Assembly (NCBI GenBank): GCA_002633025.1 | Contig: NMRB01000700.1 | Location: forward strand, 70,591-134,590 | Length of the DNA stretch: 64,000 nucleotides | Direction: 5' to 3' | Source: Notospermus geniculatus | Taxonomy: Eukaryota > Nemertea > Pilidiophora > Heteronemertea > Lineidae | Program-made: the position numbers and the translations under genes | Notes under the pieces: generated by a model | Told to the model about the DNA's origin: nothing | Seen by the model: only the letters and a program-made list of their open reading frames with translations | Database searches by the model: none | In this document: piece by piece, positions 11,837 to 23,362 of the stretch | Layout of the letters: every line of letters starts with the position of its first letter | Position numbering within the stretch: position 1 is the stretch's first letter

Positions 11837-12644
11837 CGTTTTTCAGTGAGGCCCTTGTGCCAGTGTGACATTACAATAGTTGACGGAATAAGCGACGGCT
11901 TGACAATGAGCGCGACACACAGAGAAACTGTGCGTCTGTTTCCCCGTGTGTTCCAAACAATGGGAATCACACAGAAAAATGGCTACACTGAAAAACGTTT
12001 CACCTATTTGGAGTACGAAATGAAAACTGAATGAAGCTCACAGCTACAGAGTTCGCCCCAACGGGTGAAAAATAGGCAACAAGAAGATTACTTGCGAAGA
12101 CAAAGTTATTTTACCATTTTACATATTCTTGCTCTGGAACAAAGTCCTGGCATTGTTGTTAATGTTTAAAAAGATAATCATGACTAACACTGTTCGGTTC
12201 TCGAAATGCCACTGATGATCCTCGCACCCAGGGTCTTCACAACCGCACCCCTCCTCGCACTCATTGGGAGACGGGTACGACCGTAAATGACCCGGCCTGA
12301 AATTCTCAGGATGCTATAGGCCTACTCCTGCGACTACCGGTGTACCAGAGGAAGGAGTCCTAGGAATGCAAGTCCGCCATACAATAGCCTGCTATGGCTC
12401 ATTCGAATGGTCATGGATTCTATAGCATATATATCCTATCTCATTCGTTAACAATAAAACCGGACTTAGGTTCCCGGTGGACTAAGATTCCTGTCACACC
12501 GGTAATCCAGGTATGCATACCACCATTTCAAGGAAAGGTCCAGAACTAGTAAAAATCTCGTTGGAAAATCCTCATTTGTGGGTGACAGTGTCCCTCTATT
12601 GCACACTTGTGGAACTAAGGTGGACGACTTATTGGGATCGAGAT
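11837..12644. other. Intergenic, no feature recognised
   Basis: No supported exon or repeat is seen between the palindrome array and the next MITE. Confidence 0.5.
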
Positions 12645-12865
12645 AAAGCTAGGAATCCACTGCTGATTCAGCTTTGCGACTTGCTTTGCAACCTGCTACC
12701 TGCGACCGCAAGGAAATGATACCGGTCGCCGACCTGAAAATGATCACATCTTCGCCATTGGTGGAAATCACGTCGGCTAGTCCACTACGGCAATCGGGGA
12801 GTGCCCAGTTGCAAAGCAAGTCGCAAAACAAACAGGTTGAAAATCACAGGTGGATTCCCCGCTTT
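12645..12865. mobile_element. MITE with ends AAAGC.AGGAATCCAC
   Basis: A 221-bp element with inverted ends AAAGCTAGGAATCCAC and GTGGATTCCCCGCTTT and internal paired arms (GCGACTTGCTTTGCAA with TTGCAAAGCAAGTCGC). The same family is found, disrupted, at 28043-28590. Its right end lies 4 bp from the stop codon of the minus-strand gene at 12870. Confidence 0.8.
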
Positions 12866-12869
12866 GAAT

Positions 12870-15059
12870 TCATCGGGCTAAATATATAACCAATGGATTA
12901 GTCTTAGCTTTGGGATTATTCCTGGCTTCTAACTTAGCCTCTCTGATATAATCCGATATGAATTTCCTCTCAGCGTTTGCCTCGGTACTGACGTTATGCG
13001 GCAGAAGGTGTCCTATGGGCATGTCCCTGGCCGGACGGGATGGCGGCAGGCGCAAGTCTTTCTCGATAGCGCCCTCTTGTTTCGGACGCGCCGTTTCAGG
13101 TGCGGAGGCGGCCCTGTGATCAGTCTTCGCATCAAATGTCTCCACATGTTTCTTCCGTCCTGAAACCTTCGCGCTATGCACTAACGAACGTTTTAGATTC
13201 TTTGACTTGGCAGCCGACCGACTCGGCTCTGAATCGCTCCATTCTATTCGTTTTGTCCGTTTTGACTCATTCTTTTTCCCGCGAATAAGTTGTTCTCTAA
13301 TCTCCTCCATTTCTTCCGCCACCAAGTCAGCAGACGTCTTTTTGAAGGCAGACGAGGGTGGAACCACGCCCCTTGGATTCCGCGATTCGACCGATTTGTT
13401 CTGCGGCGCCGGCGGCAGAAATCCTGCGGCGCGAGTCTTTCTCTCGTCACTGTGATCTGATAACTTGTCCCGTCCTGTGCTCAGCAGTTCCCATTCAGAT
13501 TCTCGCGGATTCAACAGTTTCATTTCCACACGTTCGACCTCCAGCTTCTTCCGCAACCTGATCCTCGCCCCCGCTGGATAGTCCATTGACAACAACCTCG
13601 GACACAGGTGATTATGCTCCACTGGTCTCAGCCGCCGATGGGGCTGATTCTCCTTCTCAGCAGCAGGTTCATGATGAGCACTTTTCCATCGCCTATTACT
13701 TTCGGCATTCCTGTAAAGATACTGATCCTGCATCAGCCTCTGCCTCTCCAGATAATCCGTGATTTTATCCATGTCAAGAGTTCGATGGATGAAATCAACA
13801 CCTCTCTGCTGCAGAGCCTTTTTCTCATCAGATACGTGGAGTCTGTCCCTTTCCCTCTGTTTCTCTTCATTATCCCTGATGGAGTCATCGATGAAGTCTC
13901 TCTCAAACGGCGTCAGAAGGGCAAAGATGGATTTCTTGAGGCGCGGAGTTCCAGTGTACGGCCCGATGACACCAGCAGCGTCAGTGTCACTATTTGCTGC
14001 GGGACATGGTGTGGAAGTTCTGCTTAATACAATACCATTCACGCCATTTGCAGTGAGGCGTGGAGTGGACGTCCTGCTTAGTCCAATGCCATTCACATCA
14101 TTTTCACCATTCACAGCTATCCCCTCCACCCCAGTGACACTGCTGGCATCATTGTCATCATTTGCTGTGGGACGTGGAGTGGTGCTGGCAATGCCATTCA
14201 CGCCATCGTCACCACTCACAACTATCTTCACCACCTCAACGACACCATCGGCACCACTTTCACCATTTGCTGTGAGGCTTGGAGCGGAGGTTCTGCTTGC
14301 TCCAATGCCATTCTCACCATTTGCTTTAGGGGGTTCAGTGGGAGTCTTGCCTGGGTCAACGCCATTCACGCCATCGTCATCGCTCACAACCTTCTCCTCC
14401 AACCCTATGTCATAATCAGTGTCATCCTCACCATTTGCCGTGGGGTGTGGAGTGGAAGTTGTGCTTGCTCCAATGCCATTCACACCATCGTCACCACTCA
14501 CAACCTTCTCCTCCAACCCTATGTCATCATCAGTGTCATCCTCCCCATTTGCCGTGGGGTGTGGAGTGGAAGTTGTGTTTGCTCCAATGCCATTCACACC
14601 ATCGTCACCACTCACAACCCTCTCGTCCACCCTAACGGCGTCGACATCAGTGTCATCCTCACCATTTGCTGTGGGGCGTTGAGTGGAAGTTCTACTTGCT
14701 TCAGTGTCAACCTCACCACCTGTTGTGGGGCGTTGAGTGGAAGGCCTGCTTGCTCCAACGCCATCCACGCCATCTCCACCACTCACAGCTATCTCCTCCA
14801 GCCCGACACCTTCAGCGTCATTCTCACCATTTGCTTTGGGGTTTGGAGGGGAAAAACTACCTGGTCCATTTCCACCCACGCCATCTTCACCACTCACACC
14901 TGTCTCCTCAATTTCGTCTTCCTCCGCCAGGTCATCAAGAGTAGTCGAGCTATGTGACAGCAAGCGACGAACTGGATCTCGGGCGGCGGCAACGTCAATT
15001 TCAAGCTTTTGCATTTTAAGAACTGAAAGTAGCGTAAATTCCGTTCCAGTCGAAGTCAA
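12870..15059 (-). CDS. Uncharacterised repeat-bearing protein, 729 aa
   Basis: A single long open frame with no visible intron; I do not recognise the family. Residues about 50-365 are an acidic, low-complexity array of roughly 38-residue repeats built on VSGDDGVNGIG, then TSTPHPTANGEDDT and GLEEKV. Next comes a charged helical region (about 370-510: LTPFERDFIDDS, ERDRLHVSDEKK, ITDYLERQRLMQDQ) ending in CPRLLSMDYPAGARIRLRKK. The rest is basic and disordered. The helical part and the C-x-R-x-(I/L)-x-M-x-x-P-x-G block match the 355-residue frame at 19311-20378, so the two are paralogues. No signal peptide or membrane segment is seen. Frame length, the paralogue and repeats kept in frame argue for a real gene. 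The start is the first Met and is unproven. A MITE begins 4 bp beyond the stop and may have replaced the original 3' end. Confidence 0.7.
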   Translation of the reverse strand: MTSTGTEFTLLSVLKMQKLEIDVAAARDPVRRLLSHSSTTLDDLAEEDEIEETGVSGEDGVGGNGPGSFSPPNPKANGENDAEGVGLEEIAVSGGDGVDGVGASRPSTQRPTTGGEVDTEASRTSTQRPTANGEDDTDVDAVRVDERVVSGDDGVNGIGANTTSTPHPTANGEDDTDDDIGLEEKVVSGDDGVNGIGASTTSTPHPTANGEDDTDYDIGLEEKVVSDDDGVNGVDPGKTPTEPPKANGENGIGASRTSAPSLTANGESGADGVVEVVKIVVSGDDGVNGIASTTPRPTANDDNDASSVTGVEGIAVNGENDVNGIGLSRTSTPRLTANGVNGIVLSRTSTPCPAANSDTDAAGVIGPYTGTPRLKKSIFALLTPFERDFIDDSIRDNEEKQRERDRLHVSDEKKALQQRGVDFIHRTLDMDKITDYLERQRLMQDQYLYRNAESNRRWKSAHHEPAAEKENQPHRRLRPVEHNHLCPRLLSMDYPAGARIRLRKKLEVERVEMKLLNPRESEWELLSTGRDKLSDHSDERKTRAAGFLPPAPQNKSVESRNPRGVVPPSSAFKKTSADLVAEEMEEIREQLIRGKKNESKRTKRIEWSDSEPSRSAAKSKNLKRSLVHSAKVSGRKKHVETFDAKTDHRAASAPETARPKQEGAIEKDLRLPPSRPARDMPIGHLLPHNVSTEANAERKFISDYIREAKLEARNNPKAKTNPLVIYLAR
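13960..14905 (-). repeat. Coding minisatellite, about 114-120 bp period
   Basis: About seven imperfect units encode the 38-residue repeats of the 729-aa protein. The two most alike (about 14390-14625) differ at few positions and suggest recent duplication. Unit lengths stay multiples of three. Two units carry partial internal duplications of the SRTST(Q/P)RPTANG segment. Confidence 0.8.
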
Positions 15060-18000
15060 AATTCCAAACTCCGTGTCGAAAATTACATACGCAAGGACGA
15101 AAACACTCTGGCGACACTTTCGTTGAGATACGTATCGACGCTGAAAGACACGTTAAAAAGAATCCGAAATGGTGAAGTTGGCCAAACGTATTGTATTTCA
15201 AGCCATAGAATATCCGGATAAATCTCGAACGTTTACGAATAAGAAGTCACCGTCACCGAAGGAGCGCTGGCCTGTACTTCTCTGCGTGATATTTGCACCC
15301 ACTTACATAAAACGCCAGTTCTTTCTTTTAATAATATTTTTGCATGCTCGTTGTTTTCTATCCATTTGCCGCCTCAGGTGGACGAGAAAGATGTACATCC
15401 GCTCGACTATAGCAGACACAAACAGATTCAGTCCGAATCTTGAGAAGAAAAGTCTTACAAAGTGTCTCAGGTTGTGAAGCTGCCTATTACCCACTCGCAT
15501 ACTGGGGAAGTGTCTGTGTTGAAATACGAACTTTGGCAGACGACATCGTAGTCACCGCAGTCAGTGTTGGTGCGATAAAAATCGTTCTAAGGAACCTCCA
15601 AAAAAGCTAGAAGGCTCACATTTTGAGACTGTAATTTCCTGGGATGGAAAAATCCTTGTCGCTTTTGAGATTCGGTGTGATCCAGTTTTCGTACTAATTT
15701 GCTTAGCACTCCTGCCAGGACGACTAGCAGCCTGCAAACGATTCTGCGTCTCGCGTGATATGAAAGGAAGTCTGAGAGTTGATGACGTCACATATGAGAG
15801 GCAGTCCGTTTTTTCCTAGGCCTCGTCTATTTCCCACTCGGTACATACGAGACGTACCAGGATTCCTCCTCCATCGGCCTCGCGGTGTCCCTTCAAAGCT
15901 ATCCGACAGTCTCCTACTGATTTCTCGAGTCCTCACCGACTGACGGACCACCTAGTATATATCCTTCGCGGCAGCCTTATCTTCCGATCCGTCACGTGTT
16001 CACCACCAACATGTACAAAATTTGTTTCACATTTTAGATATTCTTTACCGTTACCGACGTAGAAAAAAAGATGAACAAGCGAAAGTCGTGCTTTGTATTG
16101 ATGGCGTGATTATAGGCCTACACGATCAAATCGTTGAACCGTGGTGACACGTTATGCTTAGAATATCATGACACGCTTTCTCTCACACGTCGTGAGTTAT
16201 TGAGATGATTTCTAAACGCAGCACGACGAGTTGCGACAAAAAGTCGATTTATTTGTGGGAATAATCGTAAATCATATGTATACAAATTCCGCCATATGCC
16301 TATCTAACTGGGACGTACGGGATTCCTTCGTATAAAACGCATTATTACAGGTCTATACAAAGTAGAGTGACTTAGAAAATCGTCACGAACGTTGATATTA
16401 GAATTGCTCCGCCATCTGCGCACGCTGGCAGATGATTGTATTTGTATCACGATACCCTTGCGGCGTACCTGCAGGGAAAATTACTTATGAACCGTACTGT
16501 ATATGAGCTCAAGACGTATACTTACGTGACATTCGCACTGAGCTTGCGATCGGTGTGACAGGAGCAGGTTTTATTGTTCAACTAGGTATTAGGATATGTG
16601 GCTAGATACCATGACCATTTTGCATATGAACTAATTTTAATTTTAATTTATAATCTTAGAATCAGACGATTGTAACTCAGACATGCATTCGTAGGACTAC
16701 CCTTCCTTTCATCAGCCGCTAGTGGCTGTATTCCACAGATGAGGAAAGCGACATCACTACTTAAACATGGAAATGGAAGGGGGAATTCTACTCTGGCAGA
16801 CGATCGAATAACAATGTTAGGGATCATGGCGCCTTTTCAATGATAACGTACTCATAAGTTTGACGTGATAGATTTCTCGTTCGTGCAGATTGGCCGAAAC
16901 GTCCCCATGACGTTTACGCCTCAGGGGCAATAATTTCCCTTTCAAATGTAATATTCATGATCCAGACTGCTAGGCCTATTTAAACGCTTGATTTAAACCA
17001 ATTGACCCTTTTCTAAGACCATAACGTACAATGAAAATACAGCTAAATTTTATGAGCCGATAATAGTGAGTGATTTATGCGACAATAAAGGGATTTTCAA
17101 ACGGCAATGTATAGGTTATTCGCTCTGGGCAATTAATTAGGAAACATGCAGCTTGGCCCCCAGCTTTTCCACGACATGACGTAGTCCTTCACCTCTACGG
17201 CTCAGGACATCCTCAGACGCTCCCTGCCCTCGTCGCCATTGGTGTCGGAGGGAGCGAGCACCACAACCTGGTCACTCATGGGATAGTCTCGGTCACCCAG
17301 CCGCTGTTTCGAATCTGGGGATCGAACAAGCCTCTGTAATGGTAATGAAAGAGTCTGGCTGCGCGAGACTACTCATGGGATGGCGCTGGTTCTACCGGCC
17401 TTGCGGTGTCATTGCGGCAGGCTTGCAAAATGAAACGAACAGAACTTCTCGCATTTCACCCGATATCTCGTTCTTTAAATATCCTGCTGTGTTCTACAAC
17501 AATGTAGGCCTACCACTCTGAGCTTACAAAGTAACTAAGTATGTACATGTATTCCATGAAAAAAGTATTCAAGACGAGAATAGTTGAGATTTGTACTGGT
17601 ATTTCAAGAAAGATATCCATCACCTTGTAATGACGCATAATTTTAATAATCATACATGTAGGACTGGTTTGCCTGGGGACAAATTTCTGTAATTACAGTG
17701 AAACTGCCATCATTACGTATAAATCGCGTCGAAAATCGATCAAGAGAAATGGAATTTGTATGCGATTTGTTACGTTAGATTGTCGGGGACAGCAAAGAAA
17801 GTAGAGATGAAGTGAACGAGATACAAGTATAGGCTATGCGAGAATCTTTCAAAGTTTTTTTACTCAGAATTAACAGAGCCATGTGTAAAAACGAACATTT
17901 TTCATGAGCAATTTCATCTGAGCACATTCCACCGCAGACTGGGCGATATCGGTTTTGGGCATGTTTGATAATGGGCGAGCATCGCTAGCGAGAGGATTCC

Positions 18001-19310
18001 ACGCATCGCTATATATCCACCGCACACCTGGCGTCAACAGCCAGCGATATCACCAGGTGAGCTGCTGGGTTAAGAACCACTGTACTCAGGATGTAGCAAT
18101 TTTGAACATTGTGAAGTTCTCAGATTAGGAAGATATCGTCGCAGAATTAAGTTTACCACAGGATGTCCAAAATGTTGTTACGCTGTCGTCCACAAGACCC
18201 CAAGATCTATCAAAATGTCATCCAAAGATTCCATGGATCAGTTTTTCCGCGTGGGGTGTCTTTCATGTTTCGAATATGGAACACGTCTAATTTGACCCCA
18301 GGCCGGTGGGTTGTCCGCACCCCGGCTGTGTTGTGACACTGACACGGCCGCGGTTGGATTGCAATTAACCGGAGACCTGGTGCTAATCAGCAGGATATAT
18401 GTCTCTTCTGAAATGTCTTGTATCACAGCAATGAATGATTAATATTATCAAAAAGGAATCAAACATAAAAGTTCAACGTAATACATGTACAGATTTAGCA
18501 TTTTATAAATGTGGACAGTATCCCTTTAAACCTCAACAGATTTGCATTCTGACTCTTCCATACGATAGGCAAGACCCTTCTGCATGTTTTGCGCAAATTT
18601 TGTTGAATTCCGACTAGTTGATCTTATGATACAAAAGTACTGAATTAATGAAAACCCCAGGAACGATGAGAGCGCAGGGGTCATCTGTGTACATTTGAAT
18701 GCTAACGTACATTTTGCACGTGGAATACTAACTGTGCTGAAAATAGCTCTGTCATCCTCAGAAATTGAGTTCAAGGCATCAAGTTGAAAGATTCATGTAG
18801 GCTACCCCACTACCATAAAAAAAAGTTGAAGCCCCTCCATATTACGTAAAGCCAACATTCAGGCAGTGAGAGACATCTGGTGGCAACACATGAAAGTGTA
18901 TCCTTCAGTTACTTCATCGTTCGCCTGATTCTTTTATGATATTATTCAATCAGAATCTTTATATAACCCATTTCCTTTCTTGCCAGTGTATAAGAGGAAA
19001 AGTGTCAGTCCTTTTCTGTCGGGGATCACACAGAGAAATCAGTGTCATTCTCATTTCTCACTGTACCCCATACAATGAAGAGTAACACTGAAAAATGGTA
19101 ACACACCGGACACAAATGTCGAAGACAAACTCCTCCGCAGTGCCGTGTCGTTCCGCATTTTATGATGCTCCACTTATCGTCTGACCTCTGCGTAGGAGAT
19201 TGGTCGAAGACAACGTCCGTGGCGGCACCTAGCGTTCAGTATAGCTATTAATTTGAGCATCAGGTTACACTCGATTCATGGGTATTGTAGGATCGACAGA
19301 ATCACATTAT
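15060..19310. other. Long intergenic region
   Basis: About 4.2 kb without a supported exon. Short frames here have no recognisable domain. The promoter of the 729-aa gene should lie at its low-coordinate end. The only repeat I can match is the 17953-18045 copy listed separately. Confidence 0.5.
17941..18060. repeat. Second copy of GCGAGCATCGC-type repeat
   Basis: Matches 8881-8955 in GGGCGAGCATCGC, GGATTCCACGCATCGCT and GCGTCAACAGCC, with an extra internal segment. Flanking CACCTGG/CCAGGTG words are palindromic. Confidence 0.55.
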
Positions 19311-20378
19311 CTACTTGAGAAATATCTTCCTCACGGGTGCTTTTTCTTCACCATTCTCTGCAGACAAGAATCGCATTGTGTTAGGCCCACACACAGAGTT
19401 CCGTTTCGTTTCACTTGTTGACGCCGCCGCCGCCATGTCCTGTGTCCTTTGGATCTTCACGCTGATTGGTCGGGATGGTAACACCCTTAGTTGAGGTTCT
19501 GGGGCAGACTCCAGATCCGGTCCCCCTGGTGGCTGTGATCTAGAACGACGGAACGTGTTTGTACCGAACGCGGACACCGTCGTCCGAGGCCTCGCAACCG
19601 ACATGCGCGTTGGGGTGTTCGGCGGTGCGCTCTCAGCTCGCGTCTCTATCATTCGATTGCGGTCCTCTTGCATTTGTTTTAGGAATTCTATTCTAGCAGT
19701 CTCCAATCTTCTCCTGTGTTTCAGACGCATTCCCTCAGGGAGGTTCATACAAATGAACCGCGCACATATAGGTTTGTTCGACTGCCGCTTCCTCATCTCC
19801 AAGCTGTCTGCGCTAGACTTTCGTGACGCGCATCCACCAGCCGACTCGACAGCTGCCCGTTGCTCAGCCAATTCTTTCTCACTCATATTCAAAGCACGAG
19901 CCTGGAACTTCATCTGACGCTCAAGTTGTTTTCGTTTCTCTTCAATCTCCATCTTCCTCTTGATTTCGGCATTTCGTGCCAGAAGTGCTTCCTGCTGGCG
20001 TTTCTGCGACTCCAGAAGCTTGTGTACCTTCGCAATGTCAAGGTAGGCCCGAACTGAGTCGGCTTGACGCTCTCGTCGAGCCGTCTCCTTCGAGACGAGC
20101 GCAGCGGCTTCCAGCTTCCTCGTCAGAGCAATCTCATCCTCGGCGGCTCGACGTTTGTTGTAGGTTTCGATAAATTCCATCTCAACGTGCGTCAACACGG
20201 ACGGTTTCAGAAAGAACGGTCGGTTAGGTAAAGATTCATCCACCTCCTCATCGTTCCTGAAGCCGACTGTCCTCGACACAGAATCCCCGCACTGAATTCT
20301 CGGAGGACACGTGGTATAATTTGACACTAGCCTATCCGCTGGATTTTTCCAATAGGTTGTAACAGTCGGAAGAGACAT
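19311..20378 (-). CDS. Uncharacterised coiled-coil protein, 355 aa
   Basis: A single open frame starting MSLPTVTTYW; I do not recognise a named family. Residues about 55-175 are strongly charged and helical (EFIETYNKRR, RKLEAAALVSKE, KRQQEALLARNAEIKRKMEI, ELAEQRAAVE), typical of a coiled coil. The block CARFICMNLPEGMRLKHRRR (about 205-225) parallels CPRLLSMDYPAGARIRLRKK of the 729-aa protein, and an FFLKPSVL/FALLTPFE segment is shared too. This paralogue lacks the acidic repeat array. The C-terminal third is basic, proline- and serine-rich and probably disordered. The 5' end falls inside a tandem duplication, and a truncated copy of the first 40 or so codons lies at about 21982-22110. Confidence 0.72.
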   Translation of the reverse strand: MSLPTVTTYWKNPADRLVSNYTTCPPRIQCGDSVSRTVGFRNDEEVDESLPNRPFFLKPSVLTHVEMEFIETYNKRRAAEDEIALTRKLEAAALVSKETARRERQADSVRAYLDIAKVHKLLESQKRQQEALLARNAEIKRKMEIEEKRKQLERQMKFQARALNMSEKELAEQRAAVESAGGCASRKSSADSLEMRKRQSNKPICARFICMNLPEGMRLKHRRRLETARIEFLKQMQEDRNRMIETRAESAPPNTPTRMSVARPRTTVSAFGTNTFRRSRSQPPGGPDLESAPEPQLRVLPSRPISVKIQRTQDMAAAASTSETKRNSVCGPNTMRFLSAENGEEKAPVRKIFLK

Positions 20379-21686
20379 ATTTCAAATATTTCGGGCATCT
20401 CCTTCACTTATCAGTGTAGCCTTTGTCGATCTGCGGCATGTCCTCAGTGACGTTTCTTTGAGTATCCTTCACTCTTAGCCGAAAAGGTTTTTCGGTGCCA
20501 CACCAGGAGAACCCTCTGATTTAAGAACCCTCGGGTTGTTTAAGAACCCTTAGAGGTTCCAGATAGAACCTTTCCCTTGCATCCGCTCCGCTACTGACAA
20601 CAAAACTGATTCCTTCACGGAGTATTCCTTGCGAGTAGGCCTATACTCAGCGAACGCTTCCTTCGGTTGGTACCAGTTCTGCCTGGGTTGCTTCAGTCTT
20701 GCTTCTCTTCAAGTGATATTCTTCCGCGAAACCCAAGGGACGATTCCCATTTATAGTAAATCGTTACAAAACAAATTTTGTTAAACTGAATATCCTGTAA
20801 ATACTTGCTTCACGGTCTTTCACAAATGTTTTTCGTCGATAACACCGACTGGATGACCATCAGTTATGCTTCGTGTCTAATGACATTCCAAAGAAATCCT
20901 GGAGGTGTCAAATATTTCAAAACACCTGAGAAACGTCCTTAGTTTCACCGAAGTTTTACGTGTTTTTCACGGATACGTGTTTACCTCCTGCCGCGTTATC
21001 AACAATCACTTGCAACAGGTCCACAATAACAAAACATTCGGGCAGACGTTGAAAGGAATGTTTGCAAACAGCAGTCAGTTCATATTTTAGTCGTTTTTCG
21101 CCTTCCCCAAGGTCTGAAAAATCCTATGTCCTGTTTATAAACCGGACAACGTTCATTCGAATAAGTTCACGTAAACCCAAGAATTTTCAAGAATTGCTGA
21201 AAATGACCTTTTTTCCTGCCTGTGCTGAAGTGTAATACATCCAATGCAAGTAAAATCAATGCAGAAATAGATGCCACAAACGTGGTTGCTAATTCAACTC
21301 CAACAGAACGATTTCGTAACTACCAGAAACAAACACTGACATAATCGGAGCATAACTTGTTCAAGCACGCGTTTTGAGTCATGGTTGCAAATATTTTCAT
21401 ATCTCGGATCATTTTTTAAATTAAAAATCGCCGGCGCGTGCGCAGGAGGATTATTGGCATAATGTACCATGATTTATAGTATATTGGTGTGACCTTGCTT
21501 CCCACAGCAAAAGTAAGGTTTTTCTTGAAAATTTCTGCAGCCAATCATTTTCCTGAAAAACTGCATCCTCTGCCAGCGATTATCGGGTGACGTGGAAACT
21601 GAGAAGCATCACGTTTTCACCTGTCGCCGTACTGCGCCGAAAAGCCAAACGAAATCTCAAAAGACAAGGTGATGGAGACCACGGAA

Positions 21687-21975
21687 TTAATCGCTGTCTT
21701 CCAGCTCAGAGTCCTGTTCCTCATCACTATCATCACTATCACTCGGCCATCCCTGCCCGGCTTCTCCCAGGAGATCGTAATCCTGTGACGTCACAGTTGT
21801 CTGTGTACCTTGTCCTGGAAAATTTGGATGACCGTTCGTCTGCTCAACCGGACTTCCATCCACTTGATTCCCAGACCCGGATGCAGATCTAGAGATATCA
21901 TCTTGAGAACTGTTCACGAAACTCGATGCGAGACTATTCGGGACGAAATCTGTTCCATTTTGAACTTTTTTTATN
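21687..21975 (-). pseudogene. Truncated copy of 563-aa gene 3' end
   Basis: Encodes the last ~95 residues of the protein at 23363-25054 (IKKVQNGTDF to the acidic SDDSDEE tail) with a few replacements, such as EEQD for EEHD and a GSGNQVDG segment for SRNPGDV. It has no 5' part: the sequence is interrupted at the duplication junction beside an N. It is either a pseudogene fragment or an assembly artefact. Confidence 0.75.
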
Positions 21976-21981
21976 TCCTCA

Positions 21982-22112
21982 AGCCGACTGTCCTCGACAC
22001 AGAATCCCCGCACTGAATTCTCGTAGGACACGTGCAGGTATAATTTGACACTAGCCTATCCGCTGGATTTTTCCAATAGGTTTTAACAGTCGGAAGAGAC
22101 ATATTTCAAATA
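21982..22112 (-). pseudogene. Truncated copy of 355-aa gene 5' end
   Basis: Nearly identical to 20265-20390, the first ~40 codons of the coiled-coil gene, but with a small insertion (GTGCAGGTATAA against GTGGTATAA) that shifts the frame. The downstream codons are missing. It comes from the same duplication. Confidence 0.72.
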
Positions 22113-23362
22113 TTTCGGGAATCCCCTGAATTTCACTGGACCAGTGTAGCCTAATGTCGATCTGTGACATGTCCTCAGTGACGTTTCTTTGAGTACCGGT
22201 ACCCTCGCATCCGCTCCGCGAGTGACAATAAAATTGATTCCTTCACGGAGTCCTTGCGAGTAGGCCTATACTCAGCCGCTTCCTTCGGTTGGTAGCAATT
22301 CCGCCTGGGCTGCTTCAGTCTTGCTTCTCTTCAAATGATATTCTTCCCCGAAACCCAAGGAACGATTCCCATTTATAGTATAAATCGTTTACGAAACAAA
22401 TTTTGTTAAAACTGAATATCCTGTAAATACTTGCTTCACGGTCTTTCACAAATGTTTTTCGTCGATAACAACGACTGGATGACCATCAGTTATGCTTCGT
22501 GTCTTATGACATTACAAAGAAATCCTGCAGCAAGTTGCCAACAGGTGTCAAATATTTCAAAACATCTGAGAAACGTCCTTAGTTTCACCGAAGTTTTACG
22601 TGTTTTTCACGGATACGTGTTTACCTCCTGCCGCGTTATCAACAATCACTTGCAACAGGTCCACAATAACAAAACATTCGGGCAGACGTTGAAAGGAATG
22701 TTTGCAAACAGCAGTCAGTTCATATTTTTTCACGGTTCCTAAATACATGTATGATACATTGCAGTCGTTTTTCGCCTTCCCCAAGGTATGAAAAATCCTA
22801 TGTCCTGTTTATAAATCAGACAACGTTGATTCGAATAACTTAAGTTCACGTAAACCCAATTTTCAAGAATTGCTGAAAATGGCCTTTTTTCCTGCCTGTG
22901 CTGAAGTGTAATACATCCAATGCAAGTAAAATCAATGCAGAAATAGATGCCACAAACGTGGTTGCTAATTCAACTCCAACAGAACGATTTCGTAACTACC
23001 AGAAACAAACACTGACATAATCGGAGCATAACTTGTTCAAGCACGCGTTTTGAGTCATGGTTGCAAATATTTTCATATCTCGGATCATTTTTTAAATTAA
23101 AAATCGCCGGCGCGTGCGCAGGAGGATTATTGGCATAATGTACCATGATTTAGAGTATATTGGTGTGACGTTGCTTCCCACAGCAAAAGTAAGGTTTTTC
23201 TTGAAACTTTCTGCAGCCAATAATTTTCCTGAAAAACTGCATCCTCTGCCAGCGATTATCGGGTGACGTGGAAACTGAGAGGCATCACGTTTTCACCTGT
23301 CGCCGTACTGCGCCGAAAAGCCAAACGAAATCTCAAAAGACAAGGTGATGGAGACCACGGAA

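Noticed and set aside
13608-15126. Plus-strand frames up to 218 codons opposite the 729-aa gene
   Set aside because: Shadows of the coding repeat; the minus frame is longer, continuous and has a paralogue.
15169-15477. 102-codon plus frame starting MVKLAKRIVF
   Set aside because: No family, no paralogue and no splice support; probably chance.
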